A stretch of DNA of 44,393 nt from Hyphomicrobiales bacterium (GTDB taxonomy: Bacteria; Pseudomonadota; Alphaproteobacteria; Rhizobiales; Rhizobiaceae): assembly GCA_900474095.1 (NCBI GenBank), contig UCOA01000133.1, positions 1-44,393 of the forward strand. Reading direction: 5' to 3'. Of the stretch, positions 8,873 through 17,469 are shown piece after piece (positions within the stretch are counted from its first letter, which is position 1; each line of letters opens with the position of its first letter). Under the pieces are notes generated by a model, which was given only the letters and a program-made list of their open reading frames with translations, ran no database searches and was not told the DNA's origin. The translations under genes and the position numbers were made by a program.

Positions 8873-10756
8873 TCAGCCTTCGGCGCGGCGGACGAGCCGT
8901 GTCGCCTCGAACGCGCGGTTCATGTACATGTCGCGCTCATAGACATCTTCGAAATATTCGACGGCGCCGTCCTTGTTCGGCCAGGCGGTGAAATAGGCAA
9001 CATAGACCGGAATTCTTTGCGGCACCTGAACCCCCTTGTTGCGGCCGTCAGCGATCTGTGCGGCCACATCATCAAGGGTGGTACCAAGCACGGCCGCTGC
9101 CATCCGGCGCGGATCGGCAAGACGCACGCAACCGTGACTTAGCGCCCGCTGGTCTTTCTTGAAGAAGCTCTTCGACGGCGTGTCGTGCATGTAGATTGCG
9201 TGACTGTTCGGAAAGAGGATCTTCAATTCGCCCAACGCATTGTCGCTGCTTGGCGGCTGGCGCACGGCAACGCCGTTGGTCGAACCGTTCCAGTTCACGT
9301 CGTACGAAGAAACGGCACGGCCGCCCACTTCTACCTGGTAACCGAGGCGATCCAGATAGCCGGGGTCGCTCCTGAGCTTCGGCAGCATCTCATTGATGAT
9401 GATCGACTGCGGCACGCCCCAATACGGATTGAACTCGACGGTCTGGATCTCGTCCTCGAAGAAATAGGTCTGGTTCGCCTTGGAACCGACGACCACACGC
9501 ATCGAGAACTGTTCGGCGCCCTGGTCGTGATAATAGGCCATGAAGGCAGGCTGGTTGATGAAGACGTAGCGGCTGCCGAGGTCGGCTGGCAGCCAGCGCG
9601 CCTGTTCCATGGCGACGCGCACCTTGTCGATCTTGCTCTGCGTGGTATCGCCCCCGGTCAGGATGCGGATCGAGGCCTTGCCGACGATGCCGTCCGGTTT
9701 CAAGCCGTTTTCCTTCTGGAAGCCCTCGACCAAAGCCACCAACTCCGGCGTATAGTCCGGCGTGTCCTGGTAGGCCTGCAGCGTCGCCGCATGCGCCGCC
9801 TTCAGCGCCTCGGAACCCTTCTGGCGAATACCCGCGACGACATTGGCAAGCTCCGGATCGGGGATCCCCGGCTTCAGCAACGTACCCGGCGCAATGGTGA
9901 TCCGCGGCGCATCGCCCGTCTTTGCCTCGAGCGCTGCCAACTCCTGTTTCAGCGCCAGGAATTCCGGACCGGTCGGCGTCTGAGCCTTGAGATAGGCAGC
10001 GACATCGTGGCTTCTGGCGATATTCTGAAGCTTGCCCGTCAGGTTGACACTCTTGCGCTTGAAATCGTGATAGCCGGAAATCTTGTTCGGATCGATGCGA
10101 CCGCGAACGTTATCCTGGATATAGGTCAGTGCTGCCGCGGACATTCGGATTTCGAAATCCACCAGTGCCTTCTCACGCGCCATCATGTCGTTGCTGTCGA
10201 ACGTATCTGACGGCACGGAAACGGCATAATCCTGCGGATCGAGCCCGACGCTTGCGGCCTCATCGAGCACGGCAAGGGCAGCCCTTGCCGCCGCATTCGG
10301 GCCGTCACCCTCTATCCAGATAAACTCCTCGCGGCCGGCGTAAAACGCCTCGATGGTCTTGGCCACGTCGGCCGGTGCATAGGCCGTCACGTCCGGCAGG
10401 AACTGGCGGGCATCGGCGAACGACCCGCCCTGCGCCGGCGGCAGCGCATCGTTGCGCACGGAGCCGGTCACGACGGGATCGAGAAGCTTTGCCGTATCGA
10501 TGCGGCGCAGCGGTTCGGCCTTGTAGGTATAGTAGCGCGGCGAACTAACGCGCGGCAGCGCACGCGGCACCGAATCCTGTGTCGGTACTCCTTCCCGCAT
10601 GCCGTCAAAACCCGGGAACATCTGCCGCTCTACCGGCGGTCTCTTCTTGCGGAAGAGATCCATCAACGTGTACGCCTCTGCGCCCTGGACGCCGAAAGAG
10701 GTGAACGCGCACCCGGTCAGGAGTGTCACGATCGCTGCAGTTTTCATCAATTTCAT
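8873..10756 (-). CDS. Large L,D-transpeptidase (YcbB/LdtD-like) with peptidoglycan-binding domain
   Basis: The 627-residue product is predicted to form 3-3 cross-links or otherwise remodel peptidoglycan in the periplasm. The N-terminus is hydrophobic and contains LLTGC (Cys16), a possible lipobox; cleavage after VQGAEA by signal peptidase I is the alternative. A scaffold region (about 120-290) precedes a PG_binding_1-like segment around LVALVEGFQKENGLKPDG and IVGKASIRIL. The C-terminal YkuD domain carries HAIYMHDTPSKSFF and the catalytic SHGCVRLADP, with Cys543. The domain order matches E. coli YcbB. ATG 10756 is used; a second ATG lies three codons later. It converges on gph and is separated by more than 500 bp from fumC. 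Confidence 0.92.
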   Translation of the reverse strand: MKLMKTAAIVTLLTGCAFTSFGVQGAEAYTLMDLFRKKRPPVERQMFPGFDGMREGVPTQDSVPRALPRVSSPRYYTYKAEPLRRIDTAKLLDPVVTGSVRNDALPPAQGGSFADARQFLPDVTAYAPADVAKTIEAFYAGREEFIWIEGDGPNAAARAALAVLDEAASVGLDPQDYAVSVPSDTFDSNDMMAREKALVDFEIRMSAAALTYIQDNVRGRIDPNKISGYHDFKRKSVNLTGKLQNIARSHDVAAYLKAQTPTGPEFLALKQELAALEAKTGDAPRITIAPGTLLKPGIPDPELANVVAGIRQKGSEALKAAHAATLQAYQDTPDYTPELVALVEGFQKENGLKPDGIVGKASIRILTGGDTTQSKIDKVRVAMEQARWLPADLGSRYVFINQPAFMAYYHDQGAEQFSMRVVVGSKANQTYFFEDEIQTVEFNPYWGVPQSIIINEMLPKLRSDPGYLDRLGYQVEVGGRAVSSYDVNWNGSTNGVAVRQPPSSDNALGELKILFPNSHAIYMHDTPSKSFFKKDQRALSHGCVRLADPRRMAAAVLGTTLDDVAAQIADGRNKGVQVPQRIPVYVAYFTAWPNKDGAVEYFEDVYERDMYMNRAFEATRLVRRAEG

Positions 10757-11287
10757 TGGCTCACACGTCCCCGTATCGCATTACCGCCGTCAGCGGCTCG
10801 CGCCCGATGCCCTTCATGTCACCGAGCTTTCGTACTTATAAGAAAGGATGGTGAATGAAAAGGAAACGCCGCCCACTCCCAGCCTCCGGTGGCCGTCAAA
10901 AATTCGTCACGGCGCCCGGTTAGCAAGACGAATGAATGCGTCCAAAAATTTGAATTCCTTGAGTTATTTTTTTACATACCCGCTAAATTGCGCTGGGTTA
11001 GGAAAATCGCCGCAACGACCTTGGAAACTATACGATCGGTTGTGTCTGAAAAGGCACAGCTCGCCAGCGGATGGCGACTCGCGGAAAGGGACTTTCGGCT
11101 TGAAACGGAAGGCTTGTAGAAGCACCCGTATTTTAAACGATTGTAGCATGGCAGCGCCCTTCTCAACCTCTTTACAAGCACCGGGCACTTGGGCCAGAGA
11201 GAACCGCATCATAGCTTCAGACCGCCGCGATGCGGCGGCCATATCCACCTTCGGTCTTGATACCGCATGACGAAAGCAGGGATTACG
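10757..11287. other. 530-bp intergenic region upstream of fumC and the YkuD gene
   Basis: This stretch is less GC-rich than its surroundings (for example TTGAGTTATTTTTTTACATA near 10958) and holds no reading frame that resembles a protein. It must contain the divergent promoters of the L,D-transpeptidase gene and fumC. The only clear structure is the 7-bp hairpin at 11222-11238. No terminator with a T-run and no RNA gene was recognised. Confidence 0.5.
11222..11238 (+). promoter_or_regulatory. 5'-leader hairpin upstream of fumC
   Basis: The stem CCGCCGC / GCGGCGG has a 3-nt loop and ends 49 nt before the fumC start. It is followed by no T-run, so it is more likely an mRNA leader structure or protein site than a terminator. 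Its function is unknown. Confidence 0.35.
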
Positions 11288-12679
11288 ATGACATCAACGC
11301 GCGCGGAAACAGATACCTTCGGCCCGATCGAGGTCGCGAGCGACCGCTACTGGGGCGCTCAGGCACAACGCTCCCTCGGCAATTTCAAGATCGGCTGGGA
11401 AAAGCAGCCGCTCGCCATCGTCCGCGCGCTCGGCATCGTCAAGCAGGCCGCCGCCCGCGCCAACAAGGAATTGCAGGGCCTTGACCCGACGATCGGCAAC
11501 GCCATCATCAACGCGGCCCAGGAGGTCATCGACGGCAAGCTCAACGACCACTTCCCGCTCGTGGTCTGGCAGACCGGTTCGGGCACGCAGTCGAACATGA
11601 ATGCCAATGAAGTGATCTCCAACCGTGCGATCGAAATGCTCGGCGGCGTCATGGGCTCGAAGAAGCCGGTGCATCCGAACGATCACGTCAATATGAGCCA
11701 GTCGTCGAACGACACCTATCCGACGGCCATGCACATCGCCTGCGCCGAGCGGGTCGTCCACGACCTGTTGCCGGCGCTGAAGCACCTGCATGCGGCTCTG
11801 GAAGCGAAAGTGAAGGCCTTCGACCACATCATCAAGATTGGCCGCACGCATACGCAGGACGCGACACCGCTGACGCTCGGCCAGGAATTTTCCGGCTATG
11901 CCGCACAGGTCGCCTCATCGATCAAGCGGATCGAGATGACGCTGCCCGGCCTTTGCGAACTGGCGCAGGGCGGCACCGCCGTCGGGACTGGCCTCAACGC
12001 GCCGGTCGGTTTTGCCGAAAAGGTCGCCGCCGAGATCGCCGAGATCACCGGCATCGCCTTCGTAACCGCTCCCAACAAGTTCGAGGCGCTGGCCGCTCAC
12101 GATTCGATGGTCTTCAGCCACGGCGCGATCAACGCCGCGGCCGCCGCCCTGTTCAAGATCGCCAACGACATCCGTCTCCTCGGCTCCGGGCCCCGCTCCG
12201 GTCTCGGCGAACTGTCGCTGCCGGAAAACGAGCCCGGCTCGTCGATCATGCCGGGCAAGGTCAACCCGACCCAGTGCGAAGCGCTGACGCAGGTCTGCGT
12301 TCAGGTGTTCGGCAACAATGCGGCGCTGACCTTCGCCGGCAGCCAAGGACACTTCGAGCTGAACGTCTACAATCCGCTGATGGCCTACAATTTCCTCCAG
12401 TCGGTGCAGTTGCTGGCAGACGCTAGCGTCTCGTTCACCGACAATTGCGTCGTCGGCATCGAGGCCCGCGAGGACAACATCAAGGCGGCGCTCGACCGCT
12501 CGCTGATGCTGGTCACCGCCCTTGCCCCGAAGATCGGCTACGACAACGCCGCCAAGATCGCCAAGACCGCCCACAAGAACGGCACGACGCTGCGCGAGGA
12601 AGCCGTCGGCGGCGGCTATGTCACCGACGCGGAATTCGACGCCGTGGTTCGCCCGGAAACGATGATCAGCCCTTCCTGA
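11288..12679 (+). CDS. fumC: Class II fumarate hydratase
   Basis: This TCA-cycle enzyme hydrates fumarate to L-malate and belongs to the oxygen-stable, iron-free class. The 463 residues fit the family. Conserved blocks are [14 protein letters not shown] (97-110), [12 protein letters not shown] (139-150), [20 protein letters not shown] (185-204, containing the catalytic-site His188) and the superfamily signature [11 protein letters not shown] (317-327). ATG 11288 is chosen because AGGGA lies about 8 nt upstream and the protein then begins [16 protein letters not shown] as in other rhizobial FumC; the ATG at 11267 would add seven residues. A 12-bp-stem terminator follows directly, so it is probably monocistronic. 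Confidence 0.96.
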   Translation: MTSTRAETDTFGPIEVASDRYWGAQAQRSLGNFKIGWEKQPLAIVRALGIVKQAAARANKELQGLDPTIGNAIINAAQEVIDGKLNDHFPLVVWQTGSGTQSNMNANEVISNRAIEMLGGVMGSKKPVHPNDHVNMSQSSNDTYPTAMHIACAERVVHDLLPALKHLHAALEAKVKAFDHIIKIGRTHTQDATPLTLGQEFSGYAAQVASSIKRIEMTLPGLCELAQGGTAVGTGLNAPVGFAEKVAAEIAEITGIAFVTAPNKFEALAAHDSMVFSHGAINAAAAALFKIANDIRLLGSGPRSGLGELSLPENEPGSSIMPGKVNPTQCEALTQVCVQVFGNNAALTFAGSQGHFELNVYNPLMAYNFLQSVQLLADASVSFTDNCVVGIEAREDNIKAALDRSLMLVTALAPKIGYDNAAKIAKTAHKNGTTLREEAVGGGYVTDAEFDAVVRPETMISPS

Positions 12680-12708
12680 TCAGTCCTTTGACATCATTCA
12701 CCAATTCC

Positions 12709-12736
12709 ATCAGGCAGCGAGAGATCGCTGCCTGAT
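12709..12736 (+). terminator. fumC terminator
   Basis: A perfect 12-bp stem, ATCAGGCAGCGA / TCGCTGCCTGAT, with a GAGA loop lies 29 nt after the fumC stop. The T-tail is weak (TGTCATTT). Confidence 0.75.
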
Positions 12737-12859
12737 TGTCATTTGGGTTCCGGCTTCAAGTGCATTCAATTTTACCGATCGATTTTGCCAAACGTTAAGC
12801 CTTCCAAAATCATTTATCCCTAAAACTTGCAATTGGAGACAATAAGACGGGAGCCCGCA

Positions 12860-13927
12860 ATGCGAGCCGCTTTGAGCAAGGCGCAGATACCGGATATCGC
12901 GGCGCAGGTGACCTATGCCATGCGGATCATGGGGATCGCCCCCCTTCCGCGCAATTACGAGCTCTACTACGAAGCCTATATCGGCTCGAACCCGAAACTG
13001 ACGAAGGAACTGGCAGCACTCGGTAGCCGCGCCACCCAGGAAGAACTGGACGAGATCGGCGCTCGCTACTTCGCCCACGTGCACCACGCAGCCGGCATCG
13101 ACCGGGCGCACACACATCTGGCAAGCGAACTCGGCGATCTTCTCCAGCTTTTGAAGGAAGAGCAGTCGGCACTTGAGAACTACAACCGGCTGCTCGACGA
13201 AACCTATCAGAACATAACCTGCAAGAGCAACGCCAGCGCCGAAATCCTGCGACAGGCGGTCAGCATCCTAACGGAAGCGACCGCCGATACGATGAACCAA
13301 GGCAAGGAACGGGCCGAAAACGTCTCGCTCAAGTCCTTCGAGATGGAGATCATCCGGCAGGAGCTCGACGAGTACAAGCGCATCGCTAATACCGATTCGT
13401 TGACGCGTCTCGCCAACCGCCGGGCCTTCGACGAGAGGCTCGCGGCTATCTACAATTCCGAGCAGCTCCGCTCCCAAACCGGTCTTCTGATTGCCGATAT
13501 CGATCATTTCAAGAAGGTCAACGACAGCTACGGTCATCCGGTCGGCGACAAGATCTTGGCGACCGTCGGCACGGTCATTCGCGCCAATCTGCGCCGCGAC
13601 GTCTTCGTCGCGCGCACCGGCGGCGAGGAATTCGCCATCATCCTCGGTGACAACACGCTCGAGGAAAGCCTGCAGGTGGCCGAGCGCATCCGCACCGCAC
13701 TTGCCACGACACTCTTCAAGAATTCCAAGACTGGCGTCAACTACGGCCCGATCACGCTCTCCGTTGGCGTCTGTCAGGCAACGCAAGCCGACGATCCGAC
13801 CGACCTCTACAACAAGGCCGATATCGCGCTCTATTGCGCCAAGAATGCCGGCCGAAACAGATCCATGCTGTTTGAGGAAGGCATGAAGAAGGATACCGGC
13901 AAGAGCTGGCTCATCTATCGCAAATAG
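12860..13927 (+). CDS. GGDEF-domain protein, probable diguanylate cyclase
   Basis: This protein probably makes cyclic di-GMP in the cytoplasm. It has 355 residues. The first 170 are helical and have no recognised sensor domain or membrane segment; residues about 85-175 look coiled-coil-like and may dimerise the protein. The GGDEF domain spans about 178-345, with DSLTRLANRRAFDERL, IADIDHFKKVNDSYGHPVGD and the active loop GGEEF (254-258), a catalytically competent variant. The tetrapeptide where the RxxD inhibitory site usually sits reads RRDV, so product feedback through the I-site appears absent. ATG 12860 is used because GGGAG lies about 7 nt upstream; a TTG at 12827 is possible. A strong terminator follows. 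Confidence 0.9.
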   Translation: MRAALSKAQIPDIAAQVTYAMRIMGIAPLPRNYELYYEAYIGSNPKLTKELAALGSRATQEELDEIGARYFAHVHHAAGIDRAHTHLASELGDLLQLLKEEQSALENYNRLLDETYQNITCKSNASAEILRQAVSILTEATADTMNQGKERAENVSLKSFEMEIIRQELDEYKRIANTDSLTRLANRRAFDERLAAIYNSEQLRSQTGLLIADIDHFKKVNDSYGHPVGDKILATVGTVIRANLRRDVFVARTGGEEFAIILGDNTLEESLQVAERIRTALATTLFKNSKTGVNYGPITLSVGVCQATQADDPTDLYNKADIALYCAKNAGRNRSMLFEEGMKKDTGKSWLIYRK

Positions 13928-13946
13928 CAAAAAACGATGTGTCTTG

Positions 13947-13983
13947 ACCGAAGGCGCCCGCGGCGCCATTAGCGGTTTTTTTT
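13947..13983 (+). terminator. Terminator of the GGDEF gene
   Basis: The core stem GGCGCC / GGCGCC (13953-13958 and 13962-13967) is extended by ACCG / CGGT across an internal loop. It is followed by eight T residues. Confidence 0.8.
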
Positions 13984-14095
13984 GCGTTCCCCAGGAAACA
14001 GCCGCTCTCCCGGTGATTGTCTAGAAAAGCTCCATGCAAGGGGGCGAACCGGAATGAACCGGAAAAATCTCCCGCACAAACCGGGAGATACGGAT

Positions 14096-14737
14096 ATGAA
14101 GACCATCATCGCAGCCCTGATCGCAGCCACCCTTCTTTCCCCTGCTGCACAGGCAGCCGGCCAGGGCCAATCCTACGAAGTCGCCTCGCTCCAGACCTCG
14201 ACCGTCAAGACCGGCTGGCTGCAAGTGCTGTCGGCAGGCAAGCCGGCAAAGACGAAGACCGCGAAGAAGAACATCAACCAGTCGCCGATTCAGCGCGAAC
14301 TGGTCGCTTTCAACGAGAATGTCGCCCCCGGCACCGTCATCGTCGACAATTCCGACCGCCGCCTCTACCACGTGCTCGGCAACGGCATTGCCATGCAATA
14401 CGGCGTCAGCGTCGGCCGCGAGGGCTTCATCTGGACAGGCAGCAATACGGTTAGCCGCAAGGCCGAATGGCCGACCTGGAATCCGCCGGCAGAGATGCGC
14501 GCCCGCGAAGCCAGGAAGGGCCATATCCTGCCCGTCACCATGAAGGGCGGCATCGAAAACCCGCTCGGCGCCCGCGCCATGTATCTCGGCTCGACCATCT
14601 ACCGCATCCACGGCACCAACCAGCCGTCATCGATCGGCAAGGCGATGTCCTCCGGCTGCATCCGTATGGCAAACGAGGATGTCGAGCACCTGTACGCCAA
14701 CGTCGCGATCGGCACCAAGGTCATCGTCCGCGATTAA
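14096..14737 (+). CDS. Small L,D-transpeptidase (YkuD/ErfK family)
   Basis: The product is 213 residues with a signal peptide [20 protein letters not shown] cut after residue 20 or 21, so it acts in the periplasm. After a basic linker (residues 40-60) the YkuD domain covers about 80-212: [17 protein letters not shown] at its start, then [11 protein letters not shown] (His172) and the catalytic [16 protein letters not shown] with Cys188. Members of this family cross-link peptidoglycan or attach proteins such as lipoprotein or beta-barrel porins to it; which of these applies here cannot be told. ATG 14096 is chosen because GGGAGATA precedes it and it yields the signal peptide; an upstream start at 13982 would overlap the terminator. 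It is convergent with the M15 gene. Confidence 0.92.
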   Translation: MKTIIAALIAATLLSPAAQAAGQGQSYEVASLQTSTVKTGWLQVLSAGKPAKTKTAKKNINQSPIQRELVAFNENVAPGTVIVDNSDRRLYHVLGNGIAMQYGVSVGREGFIWTGSNTVSRKAEWPTWNPPAEMRAREARKGHILPVTMKGGIENPLGARAMYLGSTIYRIHGTNQPSSIGKAMSSGCIRMANEDVEHLYANVAIGTKVIVRD

Positions 14738-14759
14738 CCGATTTCATCTTCGGAAACGT

Positions 14760-15443
14760 TTAGCGGCAGGCCGAAACGCCTGCTGCTTCGGCGATGGCCA
14801 GGAGTTCGGGCCGATATTCGAAATGCATGGTGTCGTAGTGATACCAGCGCCCGCCCCAGATGAAGCCATGCCGCTCGAAGGCATCGACGATCTTCATCGG
14901 ATATTTGTTGTTGTAGTGCGGCACCCTGCCCGGCTTGCCGCCCGCCCAGATCCAGTAGTCGGCATATTGGGTGTTGAGATCGATCGCCGCGCCAAAGCTG
15001 TGCACGGAAAGGTTCGAAGCACCGGCGATCTTGCGCCAGTTGAAGGTGCCGGCGGAAGGCATGAGAAACACCTTCAACTCCGGCGCGGCTTTCAGCTCGT
15101 CACGAACGTTCTCGAGCGCCTGCGCCACGCCCTGCCTTTTCGTCACCGGCAGCTTGCTGCCGAACCAGTCGACCTCCACCAGGGACGTCTCCACCTCACG
15201 CGCCGAACTGCCGTACAGACGCTTCATGAGGGCCTCGCTGCGAATGCGGCCGGGATCGGAATTGACCTTAGGCCGGCTTTCGCAGGGTCCCGGCGGATAG
15301 ATCTGCGACAGGCTGTCCTCGATATCGCCCGCCGCAAGTTTTTGGGCATGGTCCCTCGCCTTGCCGTCGTCGATCAGCAACGGCGGTCCGCCGTCGCGAA
15401 AGCGGATCGATCCGCCAGGTCGGCAGAGACTGCGAATCGACAA
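14760..15443 (-). CDS. M15-family peptidase, N-terminally truncated (possible pseudogene)
   Basis: The recognisable part starts near SIRFRDGGPPLLIDD and ends at the stop 14760. It contains the M15 metal-site motifs SVHSFGAAIDLN (His and Asp ligands) and YDTMHFEYRPE (His), as in D-alanyl-D-alanine carboxypeptidase/endopeptidase relatives. Full-length relatives have an N-terminal signal peptide and 40-50 more residues. Here those are missing: the only available start is a TTG at 15443 inside the preceding PPOX gene, giving MSIRSLCRPGG and no signal peptide. The sequence joins the PPOX gene out of frame near 15407-15418. Without export a periplasmic peptidase would not reach its substrate, so loss of function is likely but inferred. 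A sequencing or assembly deletion is the alternative. Confidence 0.7.
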   Translation of the reverse strand: MSIRSLCRPGGSIRFRDGGPPLLIDDGKARDHAQKLAAGDIEDSLSQIYPPGPCESRPKVNSDPGRIRSEALMKRLYGSSAREVETSLVEVDWFGSKLPVTKRQGVAQALENVRDELKAAPELKVFLMPSAGTFNWRKIAGASNLSVHSFGAAIDLNTQYADYWIWAGGKPGRVPHYNNKYPMKIVDAFERHGFIWGGRWYHYDTMHFEYRPELLAIAEAAGVSACR

Positions 15444-15933
15444 ACCGCTCGGGGTTCCACAGTTGCGAGCGGATCAGCGCCCGGGCACACTGGAAATAGA
15501 CTTCGCCAATGGTGACGACGATGACGCTGCGCGGATGCTTGCCATCGATTTCGAAGGAACCGGTCAATTCCGGATCGACGCTGACCACCGCCGTGCCGTT
15601 GATGCGCATTGTCGTGTTCGAGCCGGGAACAAGGAACATCAGCGCCACGCGCGGGTCGCGCACGATATTGGCGAGCGAATCGACCCGGTTGTTGCCGCGC
15701 CAGTCCGGCATCAGCACAGTCTTGTCGTCTTCCATCCTGACGACACGGGCATCGTCGCCGCGCGGCGAACAGTCGAGCCCCTCGGGGCCAACGGTGGCGA
15801 GCGCTGCAAATGGCGAAGCCTCGATCATCCGGGCATAGTCCGGCGTCAACCTGGTCGTCACCTTGACCAGCGACGCGTCGCCGGCTTCCCCATAGAGCGC
15901 GTTCAGTTCCTCGACCGAGCGAATGATCGTCAT
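15268..15933 (-). CDS. PPOX-type flavin-binding protein with aberrant C-terminus
   Basis: Residues 1 to about 170 match the pyridoxamine 5'-phosphate oxidase-like FMN-dependent family (MSMEG_1061/DR2398 type): RLTPDYARMIEASPFAALAT, VGPEGLDCSPRGDDAR, PDWRGNNRVDSLANIVRDPR and FQCARALIRSQLWNPERFVD. Relatives continue after the SLPT motif with about 35 residues ending in a conserved ARQTMW-like tail. Here SLPT is followed by WRIDPLSRRRTAVADRR and a basic, family-unlike tail, which is the M15 coding sequence read in another frame. The gene therefore looks truncated by a deletion. The start at 15933 has GGGAG about 7 nt upstream. Substrate and physiological role of this subfamily are not established. 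Confidence 0.75.
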   Translation of the reverse strand: MTIIRSVEELNALYGEAGDASLVKVTTRLTPDYARMIEASPFAALATVGPEGLDCSPRGDDARVVRMEDDKTVLMPDWRGNNRVDSLANIVRDPRVALMFLVPGSNTTMRINGTAVVSVDPELTGSFEIDGKHPRSVIVVTIGEVYFQCARALIRSQLWNPERFVDSQSLPTWRIDPLSRRRTAVADRRRQGEGPCPKTCGGRYRGQPVADLSAGTLRKPA

Positions 15934-16008
15934 GCCGTTCTCCCAGATCCCGAGCGATCCTTTCGACCGATAGCATGACGCCTACATGACAGCACTCGCA
16001 AAAATTGC

Positions 16009-16917
16009 TTAGGCTGCAGCCCTTCGATCTTCCGTATGGATGAAAGCGTTGATCCGCTCGATCACCGGCGGCGCCGAAACGATACGACGATGGCCGAAAC
16101 CGTTCGCCCAATGAAGTTCGACATTCGATCCCGCCGCCGCATAGCGCCGCGCATGATCGGCCGAAACCTCCTTGTCGTCCTCGGCGTGAATGACCAGGGT
16201 CGGCACGGTGAGCACACCGAGAATCCGGGCTGCATCGAAGTCCTCGATCCGCCGCCCGGACAGCTGCACGACAATGCCTTCGAGCGCGCCCTGGGCCTTC
16301 GCAGAAAGGTGAAGAAGCTTTCCGAACCCTTTGAAAAGCCATGTCATCTCGCTCGGCGCGCCGATCAGCACCATGCTTTTGGCGATATGGGACGGGACGT
16401 CGCAAACCAGACCACCCGCAGCGCAGGCGAGGCTGGCACCGCCAAACGAATGGCCGACCGAAACGTCGAACCGGCCGAAATGCCGCCAGGCGGCATCGAT
16501 CGCCCGCACCGCGGCCGGCATCGTCAACGTTCGCCCAGGTGAGGCGCCGTGTCCCGGCCAGTCGAGCGCGACCACCTCGGCACCCCCGGCCAGAAGCCCC
16601 TCGATCATCGTTGCCAGATAATCGCTGCGTGATCCCCAGCCATGAACCAGAAGGACGCGTTTCGTGGCACCGCGGTCAGCCCGCGCTTCGAAATGCCTGG
16701 CCATGACCCAACCGCCGGAGAAGGACAGCGTGACAGGTCGTGCCTTGGCCATCGCGGGCGCTGCCGCCGCCAGCAACGCCCTTTCCTTACCGTTCGACGG
16801 CTTACGGCCGGGTGTGACGCTGAACAGCCGAAACGCCAACCGCCCGGCTGTCTCGGGAGAAACAGCCGAGACGCATCTGAGGGCAAGACGGGTGACCTCG
16901 ATCGCAAAGGATGCCAT
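16009..16917 (-). CDS. Alpha/beta hydrolase
   Basis: The product has 302 residues. The fold is shown by VLLVHGWGSRSDY (oxyanion region, 88-100), ALDWPGHGASPG (117-128), the nucleophile elbow VGHSFGG with Ser157, the acid in HAEDDKE (Asp247 or Asp248) and GFGHRRI with catalytic His276. It is a soluble esterase/lipase-like hydrolase whose substrate cannot be predicted. ATG 16917 is chosen because AAGGGGA lies about 9 nt upstream; longer frames reach back across the divergent MarR gene. It is transcribed away from the MarR regulator with only 48 bp between start codons, containing two operator-like inverted repeats, so control by that regulator is likely. Confidence 0.9.
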   Translation of the reverse strand: MASFAIEVTRLALRCVSAVSPETAGRLAFRLFSVTPGRKPSNGKERALLAAAAPAMAKARPVTLSFSGGWVMARHFEARADRGATKRVLLVHGWGSRSDYLATMIEGLLAGGAEVVALDWPGHGASPGRTLTMPAAVRAIDAAWRHFGRFDVSVGHSFGGASLACAAGGLVCDVPSHIAKSMVLIGAPSEMTWLFKGFGKLLHLSAKAQGALEGIVVQLSGRRIEDFDAARILGVLTVPTLVIHAEDDKEVSADHARRYAAAGSNVELHWANGFGHRRIVSAPPVIERINAFIHTEDRRAAA

Positions 16918-16934
16918 AGTGGGATTCCCCTTTA

Positions 16935-16954
16935 AATGTTCAATGATGAACATT
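16935..16954. promoter_or_regulatory. MarR operator candidate O1
   Basis: A perfect inverted repeat, AATGTTCA-ATGA-TGAACATT (8-bp arms, 4-bp spacer), sits in the 48-bp gap between the divergent hydrolase and MarR genes. The arm length and spacing are typical of MarR-family sites. Confidence 0.7.
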
Positions 16955-16955
16955 A

Positions 16956-16973
16956 TTGTACAACCATGAACAA
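16956..16973. promoter_or_regulatory. MarR operator candidate O2, overlapping the marR start codon
   Basis: The repeat TTGTACA-ACCA-TGAACAA has one mismatch between arms and the same 4-bp spacer as O1. Its centre lies 20 bp from the centre of O1, which places both sites on the same face of the helix. It covers the ATG at 16966. Confidence 0.6.
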
Positions 16974-17451
16974 AAAGCAAGCGACGATCGAACACCATCA
17001 TTTTCCCTGGGACCACCCGCGTTTCCGCAGTTGGATCGCCGTTGCCCGCGCTTGCCAGCTGATGCAGCAGACGCTGACGCGGGCGCTTGCTGACCTCGAG
17101 ATCAAGCCGCCCCACCTTGACATCATGATCAACCTTTATCGCTTCGAAGGCATCTCGCAGCAGGAGCTCGCGCGAAAACTTCTGGTCGGGCGCTCCAACA
17201 TGAGCATGCTTCTGCCCCAGCTCGAAAAACGCGGGCTGATCGAGCGGCGCGGCGACGAAAAGGACAAGCGTGTACTGCGGCTGTCGCTGACAAGGAGCGG
17301 CCGGGAGCTGACCGAGCAGGCGATGGAGATCCAGACCGCGCTGATCGAGAAATCACTGGACAACGAACCGATCGAGGAATGTCTGATTGTCGCCCAGTCG
17401 ATGGAGCGATTGATCGCCCGCCTTTTGAAGGAAGAAAACGATCTCGGCTAA
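16966..17451 (+). CDS. MarR-family transcriptional regulator
   Basis: The product is 161 residues, the usual MarR size. The winged-helix core is visible as PPHLDIMINLYRFEGISQQE, LARKLLVGRSNMSMLLPQLE (recognition helix) and the wing KRGLIERRGDEKDKRVLRLS, followed by a helical dimerisation tail. ATG 16966 is preferred over ATG 16936, since the latter lies inside the first operator repeat. MarR proteins usually repress their own gene and a divergent neighbour and release DNA on binding a small aromatic ligand. The adjacent hydrolase and paired inverted repeats fit that model; the ligand is unknown. Its 3' end is convergent with the DUF971 gene, 18 bp apart. Confidence 0.92.
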   Translation: MNKKQATIEHHHFPWDHPRFRSWIAVARACQLMQQTLTRALADLEIKPPHLDIMINLYRFEGISQQELARKLLVGRSNMSMLLPQLEKRGLIERRGDEKDKRVLRLSLTRSGRELTEQAMEIQTALIEKSLDNEPIEECLIVAQSMERLIARLLKEENDLG

Positions 17452-17469
17452 AGCACGGAGTGACGCCGG

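Noticed and set aside
10848-11270. 140-codon plus-strand frame before fumC
   Set aside because: It has no ribosome-binding site of note, atypical composition and no family resemblance, and it overlaps the fumC promoter region.
15374-16405. 343-codon minus-strand frame spanning the PPOX and hydrolase genes
   Set aside because: Its translation is Arg/Cys-rich and matches neither family; the two neighbouring frames hold the recognisable proteins.
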